5,269 nucleotides of DNA, taken from the NCBI GenBank assembly GCA_904501955.1, contig CAJGCY010000168.1, positions 1 through 5,269 on the forward strand. Direction: 5' to 3'. The notes beneath the pieces are model-generated. The model worked only from the letters and a program-made list of their open reading frames with translations. It ran no database searches and was not told the DNA's origin. Positions 4,896-5,269 of the stretch are shown here, in pieces; within the stretch, counting starts at the first letter, position 1; the number at the start of each line of letters is the position of its first letter. The translations under genes and the position numbers were made by a program. Origin of the DNA: an uncultured Akkermansia sp. Its GTDB lineage: Bacteria; Verrucomicrobiota; Verrucomicrobiia; Verrucomicrobiales; Akkermansiaceae.

Positions 4896-5113
4896 CCTAG
4901 GCCGCATCATCACCACCATTCCCCCGGCCCTCGCCCCGCATCCTCCGCTAAGAAAATATGAGTGGATTGTGGATTTTAGATTTTTGATTTTGGAAGTTCC
5001 GCTCGCTCCCGCTCGCAAGGGGAGGCGAAGCTGATGCCACCCTTTGCGCTCCGCGCTTAAAGCGCGGGCAGTAGCTGCTGCCAAGGACTGCGCCCGCGGC
5101 GTAGCCGCCAAGC
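4896..5113. repeat. Tandem duplication, unit 2 (orphan gene 3' end)
   Basis: This is the second copy of the unit. Its first 66 bases repeat the last 21 codons and the stop of the coiled-coil gene, including the His run, but there is no start codon or gene body in front of them. It is best read as a non-coding duplicate. The hairpins are kept: CCGCGCT-TAA-AGCGCGG at 5051-5067 and GCGGC-GTA-GCCGC at 5096-5108. The outer GCTC/GAGC pairing of the last hairpin and one pair of the first stem are lost. Confidence 0.93.
4967..4993 (+). repeat. Duplicated copy of the boundary motif inside island 3
   Basis: GTGGATTTTAGATTTTTGATTTTGG-type sequence corresponds to 4741-4774 but lacks the central GAGGTT part. 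It arose with the tandem duplication and is therefore not an independent instance. Confidence 0.7.
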
Positions 5114-5147
5114 TTTCAAATCAAAAACCAAAATTCCAAAATCCAAC
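5114..5147 (-). repeat. Gene/island boundary motif, right edge of island 3
   Basis: On the minus strand GTTGGATTTTGGAATTTTGG followed by TTTTTGATTTG starts about two bases after the TGA of the right-hand gene. It is in inverse orientation to 4741-4772, so island 3 is bracketed like island 2. Confidence 0.75.
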
Positions 5148-5148
5148 A

Positions 5149-5269
5149 TCATCTATACGTTCTGCAGCGGTTGACCCAGCCTTGCAGCCAGCGTTTTTCG
5201 TTGCGCTCGGCGGGGGAGTTGGCTACGCGGCGGCGCATGATGGTTTCTGCCGCGCGGGAGAACTCTGCC
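5149..5269 (-). CDS. C-terminal fragment of an unidentified protein (cut by window edge)
   Basis: The last 39 codons and the TGA stop (5149-5151) of a minus-strand gene are visible; its start is beyond the window. The peptide is basic and helix-like. It includes A-E-T-I-M-R-R-R-V-A-N-S and ends with W-L-Q-G-W-V-N-R-C-R-T-Y-R. I do not recognise the family. A second minus-strand frame is also open here, ending in TAG at 5153-5155. I prefer the called frame because its residues are more protein-like, with mixed charged, aromatic and hydrophobic positions, and because its stop sits next to the boundary motif as in the other genes. Frame choice is moderately sure, function unknown. Confidence 0.55.
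   Translation of the reverse strand, partial: AEFSRAAETIMRRRVANSPAERNEKRWLQGWVNRCRTYR

Noticed and set aside
4896..4961. A second small gene encoding the His-rich tail
   Set aside because: The duplicated codons have no start codon or ribosome binding site in front and are preceded by the stop of the real gene and a hairpin region.
4818..5111. 97-codon minus-strand frame in island 3
   Set aside because: It covers the tandem duplication, including hairpins and antisense of the duplicated gene tail. The same phrases are repeated because the DNA is repeated.

Overview
The window looks like a chromosomal segment of a moderately GC-rich Gram-negative bacterium. The best lineage clue is the secreted protein at 3833-4735. 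After its signal peptide it has a short domain of the type 'F-T-L-x-D-G-x-V-L-x-x-A-x-V ... I-R-H-x-G-G-I-x-x-F/V-x-x-x-E-L', which I associate with Verrucomicrobiota exported proteins. Weak or absent Shine-Dalgarno sequences and intergenic spacers full of short palindromes fit that guess, but the phylum is an inference.

Layout: (1) 1-584, non-coding palindromic repeat island 1; (2) 585-1721 minus, an M42-family metallo-aminopeptidase with an intact active site and a hairpin terminator behind it; (3) 1722-2463, repeat island 2, partly the same modules in the same orientation; (4) 2464-2913 minus, a dCMP/cytidine deaminase-family enzyme; (5) a 102-bp divergent promoter region; (6) 3016-3798 plus, a membrane-anchored ankyrin-repeat protein; (7) 3833-4735 plus, an exported coiled-coil protein with a Pro/His-rich tail, 34 bp downstream and possibly co-transcribed; (8) 4736-5148, repeat island 3, a tandem duplication that includes the last 21 codons and stop of the preceding gene; (9) 5149-5269 minus, the C-terminal end of an unidentified gene cut by the window edge.

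The genes are mostly ordinary housekeeping or envelope genes without an obvious common pathway. The unusual material is between them. Islands 1 and 2 contain a cassette of five different small hairpins in fixed order, joined by a nearly constant GTGAAGA linker. All five visible gene/island junctions carry a T-rich motif of the GATTTTTGAGGTT type, always pointing from gene into island, so island 2 and island 3 are bounded by inverted copies. I know no named element with this architecture. Whether it acts as a terminator, RNA-processing or RNA-stability signal, or as a non-autonomous mobile element, cannot be settled from one window.

Three genes have promoter-like hexamers ending only 6-10 nt before the chosen ATG, suggesting leaderless or nearly leaderless transcripts.
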